In this document: piece after piece, positions 51,698-60,921 of the stretch | How the letters are laid out: each line of letters starts with the position of its first letter | Numbering within the stretch: the first letter of the stretch is position 1 | Origin: Clostridium jeddahitimonense | Lineage (GTDB): Bacteria; Bacillota; Clostridia; Clostridiales; Clostridiaceae | Length of the DNA stretch: 64,000 nt | Direction of reading: 5' to 3' | Assembly: GCA_000753455.2 (NCBI GenBank) | Contig: LM994670.1 | Location: 1,447,873-1,511,872 of the forward strand | The notes under the pieces: model-generated | The model's database searches: none | What the model was told of the DNA's origin: nothing | What the model saw: the letters and a program-made list of their open reading frames with translations, nothing else | Translations under genes and position numbers: made by a program

Positions 51698-52725
51698 TGA
51701 GCAAACAAAGTTCAATATTAAGACCAACGCTAGTTCTAGGATTAATTACTTTAGTAGTATCAGCTTTATTAGTTTTAACTTATAATATTACTGGAGTAGG
51801 AGTTGCTGGACCAGCTATAAGTGATGAAATGTTAGCAATGGCAGCAGAAATTCTACCAGGTGGAGATGGATTTGAAGATGCAGGTGTAGGTTCAAGTGCA
51901 ACTGTTCCAGCTGTTATTAAAACTTCTAATGATGCAGGTTACGTAATAAATGCCATCGGTAAAGGTTACGGTGGAGATATGAGCGTTTTAATCGGATTAG
52001 ATAACGATGGAAAGATTACTGGAGTTAAAGTGTATGAAATGGCTGAAACACCAGGTATCGGAACAAAAGTTACTGAAGATGCAGCATTCTTAGCAACATT
52101 TATAGGAAAAGATTCAGTAGATGGTAGCGATGCAGTATCAGGAGCTACATTCTCTTCTAAGGGATTAAATGAAGCAATAACAAATGCATTTGATGCATTT
52201 AACACAATTAAATCTGGCGGAAAATTAGAAGGTGGAAGTGATGCAGCATCTACTCCAGCTGATGACAAGCCAGTAGCAGAAGAAAAACCAGCAGCTCCAG
52301 CTGAAGAGTTTAAAGCTGCAAGTGCAGTTACTGTTGATGATGTTAATGCAGTAGCAGCAGAAGTGTTAGCAGAAGGAGATAGCTTTGAAGAAGTTTCAGT
52401 AGAAGCTGATAACGTAAAGTTTGTTCTTAAAGCTGCTAATGGAGCAGGATATGTTGTAAATGCAAATGGTGAAGGATTCGAAGATACTATAAGTGTAGTT
52501 GTTGGATTCGATGCTGATAAAAATATTACAGGTGTAAAAGTATTAGGAATAAGCGATACACCAGGTTTAGGAACTCAAGTTGCAGATGCTGCATACTTAG
52601 AGCAATTCGTTGGAAAAGCAGAAATAGCTGAAGATATCATAGTATCAGGAGCTAGTTTCTCATCAAAAGGATTAAATGATGCAGTTAGAGCTGCTATAGA
52701 AGCTATGAAAGGAGTGGATGCATAA
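51697..52725 (+). CDS. rnfG: Rnf complex subunit RnfG with duplicated FMN domain
   Basis: This 342-residue protein has one N-terminal helix (PTLVLGLITLVVSALLVLTY) then two homologous FMN-binding domains joined by an Ala/Pro/Glu-rich linker (residues about 175-210). Domain 1 has TPGIGTKV and VSGATFSSKGLN with Thr151 as the flavin-attachment site. Domain 2 has TPGLGTQV and VSGASFSSKGLN with Ser320 in that position. RnfG proteins usually carry one such domain and are about 180-210 residues. It moves electrons on the outer face of the membrane. Confidence 0.93.
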   Translation: MSKQSSILRPTLVLGLITLVVSALLVLTYNITGVGVAGPAISDEMLAMAAEILPGGDGFEDAGVGSSATVPAVIKTSNDAGYVINAIGKGYGGDMSVLIGLDNDGKITGVKVYEMAETPGIGTKVTEDAAFLATFIGKDSVDGSDAVSGATFSSKGLNEAITNAFDAFNTIKSGGKLEGGSDAASTPADDKPVAEEKPAAPAEEFKAASAVTVDDVNAVAAEVLAEGDSFEEVSVEADNVKFVLKAANGAGYVVNANGEGFEDTISVVVGFDADKNITGVKVLGISDTPGLGTQVADAAYLEQFVGKAEIAEDIIVSGASFSSKGLNDAVRAAIEAMKGVDA

Positions 52726-53399
52726 TGAAGGAAAAAGTAAATAATCTATCGATTCTTACTAAAGGTTTAATCAAGGAAAATCCAGTACTTGTACTATTAT
52801 TAGGTACGTGTCCAACCCTTGCGGTAACTTCTATGGCTATGAATGGTCTAGGAATGGGACTAGCTACTACTTTCGTTTTAATCGGTTCAAACATAGTTAT
52901 ATCATTACTTAAAAACTTTATTCCTAAGGAAGTTAGACTTCCAAGCTTTATTGTTATTATCGCAGGTTTCGTTACAGTTGTAAGTTTCTTATTACAAAGT
53001 TACGTACCATCACTTTATAAGTCTTTAGGGGTATTCCTATCACTTATAACAGTTAACTGTATTATACTTGCAAGAGCAGAAATGTTTGCTTGTAAAAATA
53101 AAGTATTTGCTTCTATTTTAGATGCAATAGGAATGGGTCTAGGGTTTACTTTAGCATTATTTGCTATAGGTTCTATAAGAGAAATTTTAGGTTCAGGTAC
53201 TTGGATGGGTATCACTTTAACTAAGGACATAATCGAACCAATGGGTATATTTGTTACTCCAGCTGGTGGATTCTTCGTGTTTGGATGTTTAATAGCATTA
53301 GTTAATAAACTTACAAATTACAGTATTTCAAAGAAAAAAGCAGGATGTTCTGCATGTCCTGGTAAGGATGCTTGCCATGGATCAGAAGGAGGGTGCTAA
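52725..53399 (+). CDS. rnfE: Rnf complex subunit RnfE with Cys-rich tail
   Basis: This 224-residue membrane subunit has six helices; GTCPTLAVTSMAMNGLGMGLATT and LGVFLSLITVNCIILARAEMFA match RnfE/NqrD. Unusually the last 22 residues form a Cys-rich tail: Cys208, 211, 217 and 224 plus His218 (CSACPGKDACHGSEGGC). RnfE and RnfA share a membrane FeS site; the tail could bind an additional cluster or metal. It overlaps the rnfG stop by one base. Confidence 0.94.
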   Translation: MKEKVNNLSILTKGLIKENPVLVLLLGTCPTLAVTSMAMNGLGMGLATTFVLIGSNIVISLLKNFIPKEVRLPSFIVIIAGFVTVVSFLLQSYVPSLYKSLGVFLSLITVNCIILARAEMFACKNKVFASILDAIGMGLGFTLALFAIGSIREILGSGTWMGITLTKDIIEPMGIFVTPAGGFFVFGCLIALVNKLTNYSISKKKAGCSACPGKDACHGSEGGC

Positions 53400-53402
53400 T
53401 AA

Positions 53403-53990
53403 ATGAAAGAAATAATGACTATATTAGTTAGCGCTATTTTAGTTGATAACTTTGTTTTAGCTAAATTCATGGGAATTTGTCCTTTCTTAGGAGTATCTAA
53501 GAAGATAGACTCTGCTTTAGGTATGAGTGCTGCTGTTACTTTCGTAATGGTTATGGCATCAGCGGTTACATTCCCAATATACGAATTATTAAATAACTAT
53601 GGATTAGGATATTTAAAAACTGTTGCATTTATCCTAGTAATAGCAACATTTGTTCAATTACTTGAAATAGTTTTAAAGAAGTTTATGCCACCACTTTATA
53701 AAGCATTAGGTGTTTATTTACCATTAATAACTACAAACTGTGCTGTACTTGGTGTTACTGTTTTAAACATAGATAACGGATATACATTCTTACAATCAGT
53801 AGTTAATGCTTTAGGTGCAGGTCTAGGATTTACATTAGCATTAATCTTATTCTCAGGAGTAAGACAAAAGATGGAAAATACAGATATTCCAAAAGCATTT
53901 AAGGGATTACCAATAACATTAATAGCTGCAGCTATATTAGCAGTTTCATTTGTTGGATTCTCAGGAGTAGTTGAAGGTCTATTTAAATAA
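53403..53990 (+). CDS. rnfA: Rnf complex subunit RnfA
   Basis: This 195-residue, six-helix membrane protein has LVDNFVLAKFMGICPFLGVSKKID and PLITTNCAVLGVTVLN, the two Cys-containing segments that hold the intramembrane FeS cluster with RnfE. Length and order are normal. It starts three bases after rnfE ends. Confidence 0.96.
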   Translation: MKEIMTILVSAILVDNFVLAKFMGICPFLGVSKKIDSALGMSAAVTFVMVMASAVTFPIYELLNNYGLGYLKTVAFILVIATFVQLLEIVLKKFMPPLYKALGVYLPLITTNCAVLGVTVLNIDNGYTFLQSVVNALGAGLGFTLALILFSGVRQKMENTDIPKAFKGLPITLIAAAILAVSFVGFSGVVEGLFK

Positions 53991-54012
53991 AGTAAAGTGA
54001 GGTATAAAAAGT

Positions 54013-54804
54013 ATGTTAGAAGCTTATTTAGTACCTATTGCAATATTTATAGTACTAGGATTAATTGCAGGACTTCTATTATCAGTAGCATCTAAGAAGC
54101 TAGCTGTTGAAGTAGATGAAAGAGTTGGTAAGGTAAGAGAGTGTTTACCAGGAGCTAACTGTGGAGCTTGTGGATATGCTGGTTGTGATGAATATGCAGT
54201 AGCATTAATAGAAAAAAATGAAAAAATAACACTTTGTAAACCAGGTGGAGCTGAAGCTACAGCTCAAATTGGTGAAATATTAGGAACAGAGGCAGAAATA
54301 GCTGAACGAGAAGTAGCTTTCGTTAAATGTAACGGAGTACCATCAGCTACCACTTCTAAGTATGAATATAAAGGAACTCAAACTTGTGCAGCAAATAACC
54401 TTTTATTCTCAGGAAAAGGGTCATGTGCATTTGGATGTTTAGGTTTCGGAGATTGTACAGTTTCATGTGAATTTGATGCTATACATATAGTTGATGGAGT
54501 AGCTAAGGTTGATCCAGAAAAATGTACAGCTTGTGGAGCTTGTATCAAGGCTTGTCCTAAGGCTATTATAGCTTTAAGACCAATAAGCAAAGAAGTTAAA
54601 GTTCTTTGTAATAACAAAGACAAAGGTGGAATCACAAGAAAAGCATGTACAAATGGATGTATTGGCTGTATGAAATGTCAGAAGACATGTGAATTTGGAG
54701 CAATTACTGTTTCAAATAACGTGGCAACAATCGATCACTCTAAGTGTACAAACTGTAAAGCTTGTGTAGAAGTTTGTCCTGTTAAATGTATTCATTTAGA
54801 TTAA
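54013..54804 (+). CDS. rnfB: Rnf complex subunit RnfB
   Basis: This 263-residue subunit is the ferredoxin docking site. One N-terminal helix (VPIAIFIVLGLIAGLLLSV) is followed by the RnfB domain CGACGYAGCDEYA and then successive Cys motifs CTACGACIKACP, CIGCMKCQKTC and CTNCKACVEVCP, preceded by FGDCTVSCEFDAI. Electrons pass from reduced ferredoxin to the membrane subunits. It is the last gene, with a strong terminator directly after it. Confidence 0.96.
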   Translation: MLEAYLVPIAIFIVLGLIAGLLLSVASKKLAVEVDERVGKVRECLPGANCGACGYAGCDEYAVALIEKNEKITLCKPGGAEATAQIGEILGTEAEIAEREVAFVKCNGVPSATTSKYEYKGTQTCAANNLLFSGKGSCAFGCLGFGDCTVSCEFDAIHIVDGVAKVDPEKCTACGACIKACPKAIIALRPISKEVKVLCNNKDKGGITRKACTNGCIGCMKCQKTCEFGAITVSNNVATIDHSKCTNCKACVEVCPVKCIHLD

Positions 54805-54810
54805 TTATAG

Positions 54811-54842
54811 AGAGTACTTACATATGTAAGTACTCTTTTTAT
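54811..54842 (+). terminator. Terminator of the rnf operon
   Basis: Perfect hairpin AGAGTACTTACA/TGTAAGTACTCT followed by TTTTT. Confidence 0.95.
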
Positions 54843-55079
54843 ATATAAAAAATAATTATTACAGAATAATATTTGTTGTATAAATTTCATATTCGTGAAA
54901 AAGAAATAAAAATATTCACAAGAATGAAAAGAAATATATGGAAAATATAGAAATTATATGATAAAATGAATTTGTAAGATAAAATCAATGATTAAATTCA
55001 TTGTGGTGAAAAGTTAAAAAAATAACGAAAGAGCTTGTAGAAATTTAATATTTATAAGTAAAGACATGGAGGAAGTTTT

Positions 55080-55637
55080 TTGATAGCAGATGTAGGACAA
55101 AAAATTAAGAACTTAAGAAAAGAAAAAGGACTAACATTAAAGGAATTAAGTGATGATACTAGTTTTTCGGTTGGGTTTTTATCGCAATTAGAAAGGGGAT
55201 TAACAACTATTGCTATTGATTCTTTAGAGAAGATAGCTAAAAGTTTAAATGTAGAGTTAGCATATTTTATTCAAGAGGACAGGAAAAAAGATAAGACGGT
55301 AGTTATTAGAAGTTATGAAAAAGAGGTTTCGCAGGTAACTAGCAATCAATTCATACATTATGATTTATGCGGTAACAAGGACTTATCAATGATGCCTAGA
55401 TTAATAGAAATATTACCATCTAAAGCAAAGGAACAAATAAAGAGTTATCCTCATTGTGGAGAAGAGTTCCTATATGTATTAGAAGGAATATTAACATTGC
55501 ATATTGGAGGACAAAGTTATGATTTATTTCCTGGTGATTCAGCACATTATCAATCCACGATAGATCATAACTGGTGTAATAATACTAATAGAATAGTTAA
55601 GATTATTACGGTACATTCTACTAAAAAAGATACTTAA
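55080..55637 (+). CDS. XRE-family regulator with cupin domain
   Basis: This 185-residue regulator has an N-terminal helix-turn-helix (IKNLRKEKGLTLKELSDDTSFSVGFLSQLERG) and a C-terminal cupin sensor (HCGEEFLYVLEGILTLHIGGQSYDLFPGDSAHY). Such proteins sense small metabolites, often amino acids or polyamines, and frequently control the next operon, here the glycyl-radical genes. TTG start at 55080 follows GGAGGA. A hairpin separates it from hypG. Confidence 0.9.
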   Translation: MIADVGQKIKNLRKEKGLTLKELSDDTSFSVGFLSQLERGLTTIAIDSLEKIAKSLNVELAYFIQEDRKKDKTVVIRSYEKEVSQVTSNQFIHYDLCGNKDLSMMPRLIEILPSKAKEQIKSYPHCGEEFLYVLEGILTLHIGGQSYDLFPGDSAHYQSTIDHNWCNNTNRIVKIITVHSTKKDT

Positions 55638-55651
55638 AAATAACGATTGCT

Positions 55652-55701
55652 AAGGGGTAGAAAAGCTCAAAATTTAAAAATATTTTGTATACCCCTTTTA
55701 A
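55652..55701 (+). terminator. Terminator of the XRE-cupin gene
   Basis: AAGGGGTA pairs with TACCCCTT across about 30 bases, then TT; it lies between the regulator and the activase gene. Confidence 0.7.
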
Positions 55702-55738
55702 AATATAATATGTTAAATGAAGTAATAGGGGTGAGTAG

Positions 55739-56641
55739 ATGGCAGAAGGTACAATTATTAATATTCAGAAATATTCAGTTCATGATGGACCAGGTATAAG
55801 GACTACAACTTTTTTTAAAGGATGTCCTTTGAATTGCTGGTGGTGTCATAATCCTGAGACACATTTAAAAAGACATGAAATAATGTTTTTTGAAGATAGG
55901 TGTACAGGCTGTGGGAGATGCGTAAAAAATTGTTCAAATGGAGCTATTGAAATCATAGAATCAAAGGCAGTTGTAGATGATGAAAAATGTACTCTTTGTG
56001 GAAGGTGTAGCGAAGTATGCATAAATGAAGGTAGAGAGTTAGTAGGAAGAGATATAACAGTAAATGAATTGATGAAAGAATTAATAAAAGATCAAATGTT
56101 TTATGAACAATCAAATGGTGGTGTTACTTTTTCAGGTGGAGAACCTATGCTTTATGCAGATTTTTTAAGTGAAGTATTGGAAAGGTGTAAACGAAATGGG
56201 TTACACACTGCAATTGAAACAAGCGGATATGTTAAGTGGGACGAGTTTGAAAAGGTTATCAAAAATGTTGATTTGTTTCTTTATGATATAAAGCTTATGA
56301 ATAATGAAAAACATAAAAAGTATATAGGTGCTGATAACCAATTAATATTAGATAATCTTGCAAAACTTTGTGAAGAAAATAGCAATATTATTATCAGAAT
56401 GCCTATAATAGCTGGTATAAATGATGATTTTGAACATGTAAATAGTGTAATAGACTATATATCAAATTTAAATATTATAGAGGTGAATTTATTGCCTTAT
56501 CATAAGATGGGGATGGATAAATATAAAAGAGTAAATAAAATTTATAAATTAACAGGTACTGAAGTACCAACTGAAGAAAAAATGAATGAGTTAGCCAAAA
56601 AGTTTAAAGAAGCTGGAATTAAAGTGAAAATAGGAGGGTAA
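55739..56641 (+). CDS. hypG: Glycyl-radical enzyme activase (HypD-activating)
   Basis: This 300-residue radical-SAM enzyme installs the glycyl radical on the neighbouring enzyme. It has the CxxxCxxC motif in FKGCPLNCWWCHNPE, two ferredoxin-like clusters CTGCGRCVKNC and CTLCGRCSEVC, and the SAM-binding FSGGEP and AIETSGY motifs. It is nine bases upstream of the glycyl-radical enzyme gene, so the pair is coupled. AGGGGTGAG precedes the ATG. Confidence 0.94.
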   Translation: MAEGTIINIQKYSVHDGPGIRTTTFFKGCPLNCWWCHNPETHLKRHEIMFFEDRCTGCGRCVKNCSNGAIEIIESKAVVDDEKCTLCGRCSEVCINEGRELVGRDITVNELMKELIKDQMFYEQSNGGVTFSGGEPMLYADFLSEVLERCKRNGLHTAIETSGYVKWDEFEKVIKNVDLFLYDIKLMNNEKHKKYIGADNQLILDNLAKLCEENSNIIIRMPIIAGINDDFEHVNSVIDYISNLNIIEVNLLPYHKMGMDKYKRVNKIYKLTGTEVPTEEKMNELAKKFKEAGIKVKIGG

Positions 56642-56649
56642 AAATCATT

Positions 56650-59025
56650 ATGAGAGAAAGAGTAAAGAAACTAAGAAAACAAAGTGTGGATACAGTACCA
56701 TACATTTCGATGGAAAGAGCTAAAATAGTTGATTCTGTCTATAAAAAATATGAGGGAACTGTACCAGTACCGGTACTAAGAGCTTTAGCATTAAGAGAAT
56801 TAATGACTAATAAGAAACTTTGTATTAATGAGGGTGAGCTTATAGTAGGGGAAAGAGGAGAAGCACCAGGGGCTACACCTACTTATCCAGAGTTATGTTG
56901 CCATACAGTTGAAGATTTAGAAATAATGAATATTCGTGAGAAAATATCATTTAAAGTAACAGAAGATGATAAAAAAGTACAAGCTGAAACTATTATTCCA
57001 TATTGGGAAAATAGGTCTATGAGACATAAAATTCTTTCAAGAATGTCTGATCAATGGAAAGATTGCTATAAATCAGGAATATTTACAGAGTTTATGGAAC
57101 AAAGAGGGCCAGGACATACTGTTTGTGATAATAAAATTTATAAAAAAGGTTTTATAGACTTTAAAAATGATATTGAAACTGCTATGGGAAATCTAGATTA
57201 TCAAAATGATGATGAGGCTTTAGATAGAAAACATCAATTAGAAGCTATGAGTATTGCTTGTGATGCAATAATGATTTTAGGTAAACGTTATGAGGAATAT
57301 GCAAGAGAATTAGCAGAAAAAGAAGATGACGAAGTTAGAAAAAAAGAATTACTTGATATTGCAGAAGTGTGTAGTAATGTGCCTGCTCATGCTCCGAGAA
57401 ATTTTAGAGAAGCGCTTCAAATGTACTGGTTTACTCATCTTTGCGTAATTTCTGAATTAAACCCTTGGGATGCTTATAATCCAGGTAGATTAGATCAACA
57501 TTTAAATCCGTTCTATGAGAAAGAAATAGAAGAAGGTACATTAACTCATGATGATGCAGAGGAGCTATTACAATGTTTTTGGGTTAAATTTAATAATCAA
57601 CCTGCACCACCAAAGGTTGGAGTTACTTTAAAAGAAAGTAGCACTTATACAGATTTTGCGAATATTAATGTTGGTGGAGTTAAAGTTGATGGCTCTGATG
57701 GAGTTAATGAAGTAAGTTATATGCTACTTGATGTAATTGATGAAATGAGATTATTACAACCAAGTTCAAATGTTCAAATTAGTAAAAAGAGTCCTCAAAG
57801 ATTTGTGAAGAGAGCTTGTGAGATTTCAAGGAAAGGTTGGGGACAACCATCAATGTTTAATGCAGATGCTGTTATACAAGAACTGATTAATGCAGGAAAA
57901 TCCTTAGAAGATGCAAGATGTGGTGGTACTAGTGGATGCGTTGAAACAGGAGCATTTGGTAAGGAAGCTTATATATTAACAGGGTATATGAATCTACCTA
58001 AGATTTTTGAAATTACATTAAATAATGGTATAGATCCAATGACTGGAGAAAGATTAGGAATAGAAACTGGAGATCCAATAGAGTTCGAAAGTTATGAAGA
58101 GCTAATGGATGCTTATAAAAAGCAATTACACCATTTTATTGATATAAAAATGCAAGGTAATAGAATAATAGAAAAGTTATATGCAACAATGATGCCAGTA
58201 CCTTTCTTATCAGTTGTTACAGATGATTGTATTACAAAAGGTAAGGATTATAATGCTGGAGGAGCTAGATATAATGTTAACTATATTCAAGGCGTTGGGA
58301 TAGGAACGATTACTGATTGTTTCTCAGCAATTAAGTATCAAGTATTTGATAGAAAAGCTATAACTATGCAAGAACTATTAGATGCTATTAAGGATGACTT
58401 TGTTGGGCATGAAGCAATATTAAATCTAGTTAAGAATAAAACACCTAAATATGGTAATGATGATGATTACGCAGATGATATTATGAGAGAAATTTTTGCT
58501 GCATACTATAATGAAGTTGATGGAAGAAAGAGTATAAGAGGTGGAGTATACAAAATAAATATGTTACCAACTACATGTCACGTATACTTTGGATCTGTTA
58601 TGGGAGCATCTTCTAATGGAAGAAGAGCTAAGGCGCCATTATCAGAAGGGATATCTCCAGAAAAGGGAGCGGACATAAATGGACCAACAGCTGTAATAAA
58701 ATCAGCATCTAAGATGGATCATCTAAAAACTGGAGGAACTTTATTAAATCAAAAGTTTACACCATCAGTAGTTGCAGGTGAAAAAGGTCTTGATAGTATG
58801 GCTAATTTAGTTAGATCTTATTTTAACTTAGATGGGCATCATATCCAATTTAATGTTATCAGTAGGGAAACATTAATTAAGGCTCAACAAAATCCAGAAG
58901 AGTATAAGGATCTAATTGTTAGAGTTGCTGGATATAGTGATTACTTCAATAATCTTGATAGAGTGCTTCAAAATGAAATTATAGAAAGAACAGAGCAATC
59001 CTTTGAACCGATGACATGTTGTTAG
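56650..59025 (+). CDS. hypD: Glycyl-radical enzyme, trans-4-hydroxyproline dehydratase type
   Basis: This 791-residue glycyl-radical enzyme has the thiyl Cys430 and base Glu432 in GGTSGCVETGAFG and the radical Gly761 in RVAGYSDYF. These are each four residues from the Cys434, Glu436 and Gly765 I recall for C. difficile HypD, and the reported length is about 789. The adjacent proC supports the role: HypD dehydrates trans-4-hydroxy-L-proline to pyrroline-5-carboxylate, which ProC reduces to proline. Other GRE subclasses (choline lyase, diol dehydratase) are less likely given the neighbour. GGAGGG precedes the ATG. Confidence 0.9.
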   Translation: MRERVKKLRKQSVDTVPYISMERAKIVDSVYKKYEGTVPVPVLRALALRELMTNKKLCINEGELIVGERGEAPGATPTYPELCCHTVEDLEIMNIREKISFKVTEDDKKVQAETIIPYWENRSMRHKILSRMSDQWKDCYKSGIFTEFMEQRGPGHTVCDNKIYKKGFIDFKNDIETAMGNLDYQNDDEALDRKHQLEAMSIACDAIMILGKRYEEYARELAEKEDDEVRKKELLDIAEVCSNVPAHAPRNFREALQMYWFTHLCVISELNPWDAYNPGRLDQHLNPFYEKEIEEGTLTHDDAEELLQCFWVKFNNQPAPPKVGVTLKESSTYTDFANINVGGVKVDGSDGVNEVSYMLLDVIDEMRLLQPSSNVQISKKSPQRFVKRACEISRKGWGQPSMFNADAVIQELINAGKSLEDARCGGTSGCVETGAFGKEAYILTGYMNLPKIFEITLNNGIDPMTGERLGIETGDPIEFESYEELMDAYKKQLHHFIDIKMQGNRIIEKLYATMMPVPFLSVVTDDCITKGKDYNAGGARYNVNYIQGVGIGTITDCFSAIKYQVFDRKAITMQELLDAIKDDFVGHEAILNLVKNKTPKYGNDDDYADDIMREIFAAYYNEVDGRKSIRGGVYKINMLPTTCHVYFGSVMGASSNGRRAKAPLSEGISPEKGADINGPTAVIKSASKMDHLKTGGTLLNQKFTPSVVAGEKGLDSMANLVRSYFNLDGHHIQFNVISRETLIKAQQNPEEYKDLIVRVAGYSDYFNNLDRVLQNEIIERTEQSFEPMTCC

Positions 59026-59052
59026 TTTAAAGTGAGGATAGGAGAAGAATAT

Positions 59053-59859
59053 ATGGAAAAGATAGTAGGATTTATTGGCGCTGGTAATATGGGGCAAGCG
59101 ATTGTTGGTGGAATAATAAACTCGGATTTAATACCTTCTAGCAATATCATTATGTCTGATTTATATAAGCCAAGTTTAGAAAAGGCTAAGGAAAAATACA
59201 GTATAGAAGTTACTACTGAAAATAAGGTTGTTGCAGAAAAATCTGATATTTTAGTCTTAGCTGTTAAACCTAATTTATATCCAATGGTTATAAATGAAAT
59301 AAAGGATATAGTAAAAGATAATGTAATTATAGTTACAATTGCGGCAGGAAAATCTATAGAAAGCACTGAAAAGTCTTTTGGAAGAACTTTAAAGGTAATA
59401 AGAACTATGCCTAACACACCAGCTCTTGTAGGAGAAGGTATGACTGCTGTTTGTCCTAATTCATTAGTTACTGAAGACGATGTTAAAGAAGTATGTAATT
59501 TACTTAGTAGTTTTAGCAAAGTAGAAGTAGTTAGTGAAAAATTAATAGATGCAGTTACATCAGTTAGTGGGTCAGCACCTGCATATGTATATATGTTCAT
59601 TGAGGCTATGGCAGATGCTGCAGTATTACAGGGTATGCCAAGAGATAAGGCTTATAAATTTGCTAGTCAAACAGTTTTAGGATCTGCAAAGATGGTACTT
59701 GAAACTGGAATGCATCCAGGTGCATTAAAAGATATGGTTTGTTCGCCGGGTGGAACAACAATAGAGGCGGTAGCAGAATTAGAAGCAAATGGATTCAGAA
59801 GTGCTGTAATATCAGCTATGAATAAATGTTATGAGAAATCTAAATTTATGTCTAAATAA
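59053..59859 (+). CDS. proC: Pyrroline-5-carboxylate reductase
   Basis: This 268-residue NAD(P)H-dependent enzyme converts pyrroline-5-carboxylate to L-proline. It starts MEKIVGFIGAGNMGQAIVGG (Rossmann loop) and has LAVKPNLYPMVI, IRTMPNTPALVGEGM, SGSAPAYVYMFIEAMADAAV and the C-terminal signature HPGALKDMVCSPGGTTIEAV. Placed 28 bases after hypD, it completes a hydroxyproline reduction route. ATG 59053 follows GGAGAAG; a GTG at 59032 has no support. Confidence 0.96.
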   Translation: MEKIVGFIGAGNMGQAIVGGIINSDLIPSSNIIMSDLYKPSLEKAKEKYSIEVTTENKVVAEKSDILVLAVKPNLYPMVINEIKDIVKDNVIIVTIAAGKSIESTEKSFGRTLKVIRTMPNTPALVGEGMTAVCPNSLVTEDDVKEVCNLLSSFSKVEVVSEKLIDAVTSVSGSAPAYVYMFIEAMADAAVLQGMPRDKAYKFASQTVLGSAKMVLETGMHPGALKDMVCSPGGTTIEAVAELEANGFRSAVISAMNKCYEKSKFMSK

Positions 59860-59891
59860 AAATTAAATAAATAGAAATAGGAGTTAATATT

Positions 59892-60785
59892 ATGGTACAG
59901 GTTATTTGGGGATTATTAGTGGTTATGTTAGTTTGGTATGTGTATGTCTTTGGGAAAGATGTATGGCAACACAGAGATGAGTTAGAAGATTCATCATGGA
60001 TAAAGTCAGGATTAATTGGCGGGTTTGTTAATTTTTTTGATGTATTAGGAATTGGAGCTTTTGCACCACAAGCAGCATTATTGAAATTTACAAAGGAAAC
60101 AAAGGATAGAGTAATACCAGGTACAATGAATGTAGCTAATACAGTGCCAGTGTTATTGCAAGCGTTAATATTTATAAAAGCTGTTGAGGTTGAAGTAGTT
60201 ACTTTAGTTGCTATGTTAGTATCTGCTACATTAGGCGCTGTAGTAGGAGCTGGTATCGTAGCAAAACTGCCTGAGAAAAAAGTTCAACTTACAATGGGAG
60301 TAGCATTATTTATTACGGCTATAGTTATGCTTGCAAGTTTATTAGGATTAATGCCAGTAGGGGGAGAAGCAATAGGACTAACAGGGGTTAAGTTAGTATT
60401 TGCTGTTGCAATAAACTTCGTATTAGGTGCATTAATGACTGCTGGAGTTGGATTATATTCACCATGTATGGCTTTAATCTTTATGCTTGGAATGTCACCA
60501 TTAGTTGCATTCCCAATAATGATGGGTTCATGTGCATTCTTAATGCCACCAGCATCAGTTAAGTTTATAAAAGAAAAAGCATACAATAGAAAAGCGGCAT
60601 TAGCTATGGCTATACCAGGATCAATAGCAGTTTTAGTAGCAGCTTTTGTTGTTAAGTCTTTACCGTTAGATGTATTACGTTGGGTAGTTGTTGTAGTTGT
60701 AATATATACTGGAACAGTAATGCTTAAATCAGGATTAAAGAATAAAGGTACTAATGAAGTTGTCGGAGATATAATTGAAGGTTAA
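59892..60785 (+). CDS. TauE/SafE-family membrane transporter
   Basis: This 297-residue protein has about nine helices in two repeats (IGGFVNFFDVLGIGAFAPQAALLKFTK and GALMTAGVGLYSPCMALIFMLGMSPLVAFPIMMGS), the TauE/SafE (sulfite/organic anion exporter) arrangement. It follows proC by 32 bases, so it likely belongs to the hydroxyproline operon, perhaps moving hydroxyproline, proline or another organic anion; this is inference. AGGAG precedes the ATG. A terminator follows. Confidence 0.88.
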   Translation: MVQVIWGLLVVMLVWYVYVFGKDVWQHRDELEDSSWIKSGLIGGFVNFFDVLGIGAFAPQAALLKFTKETKDRVIPGTMNVANTVPVLLQALIFIKAVEVEVVTLVAMLVSATLGAVVGAGIVAKLPEKKVQLTMGVALFITAIVMLASLLGLMPVGGEAIGLTGVKLVFAVAINFVLGALMTAGVGLYSPCMALIFMLGMSPLVAFPIMMGSCAFLMPPASVKFIKEKAYNRKAALAMAIPGSIAVLVAAFVVKSLPLDVLRWVVVVVVIYTGTVMLKSGLKNKGTNEVVGDIIEG

Positions 60786-60802
60786 TAAAGTTATGTGATA
60801 GA

Positions 60803-60833
60803 AGGGAGTTGTGAATAGCAACTCTCTTTTTAT
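60803..60833 (+). terminator. Terminator of the hypG-hypD-proC-transporter unit
   Basis: GGGAGTTG/CAACTCTC hairpin followed by TTTTTA. Confidence 0.9.
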
Positions 60834-60921
60834 TAAAATAAAGAAATGAAAGAACATACTTTCTCTTTGTCGTAAAATATAGTAGAATAAAACTATATTT
60901 AACAAAGGATGGATTAATAAT

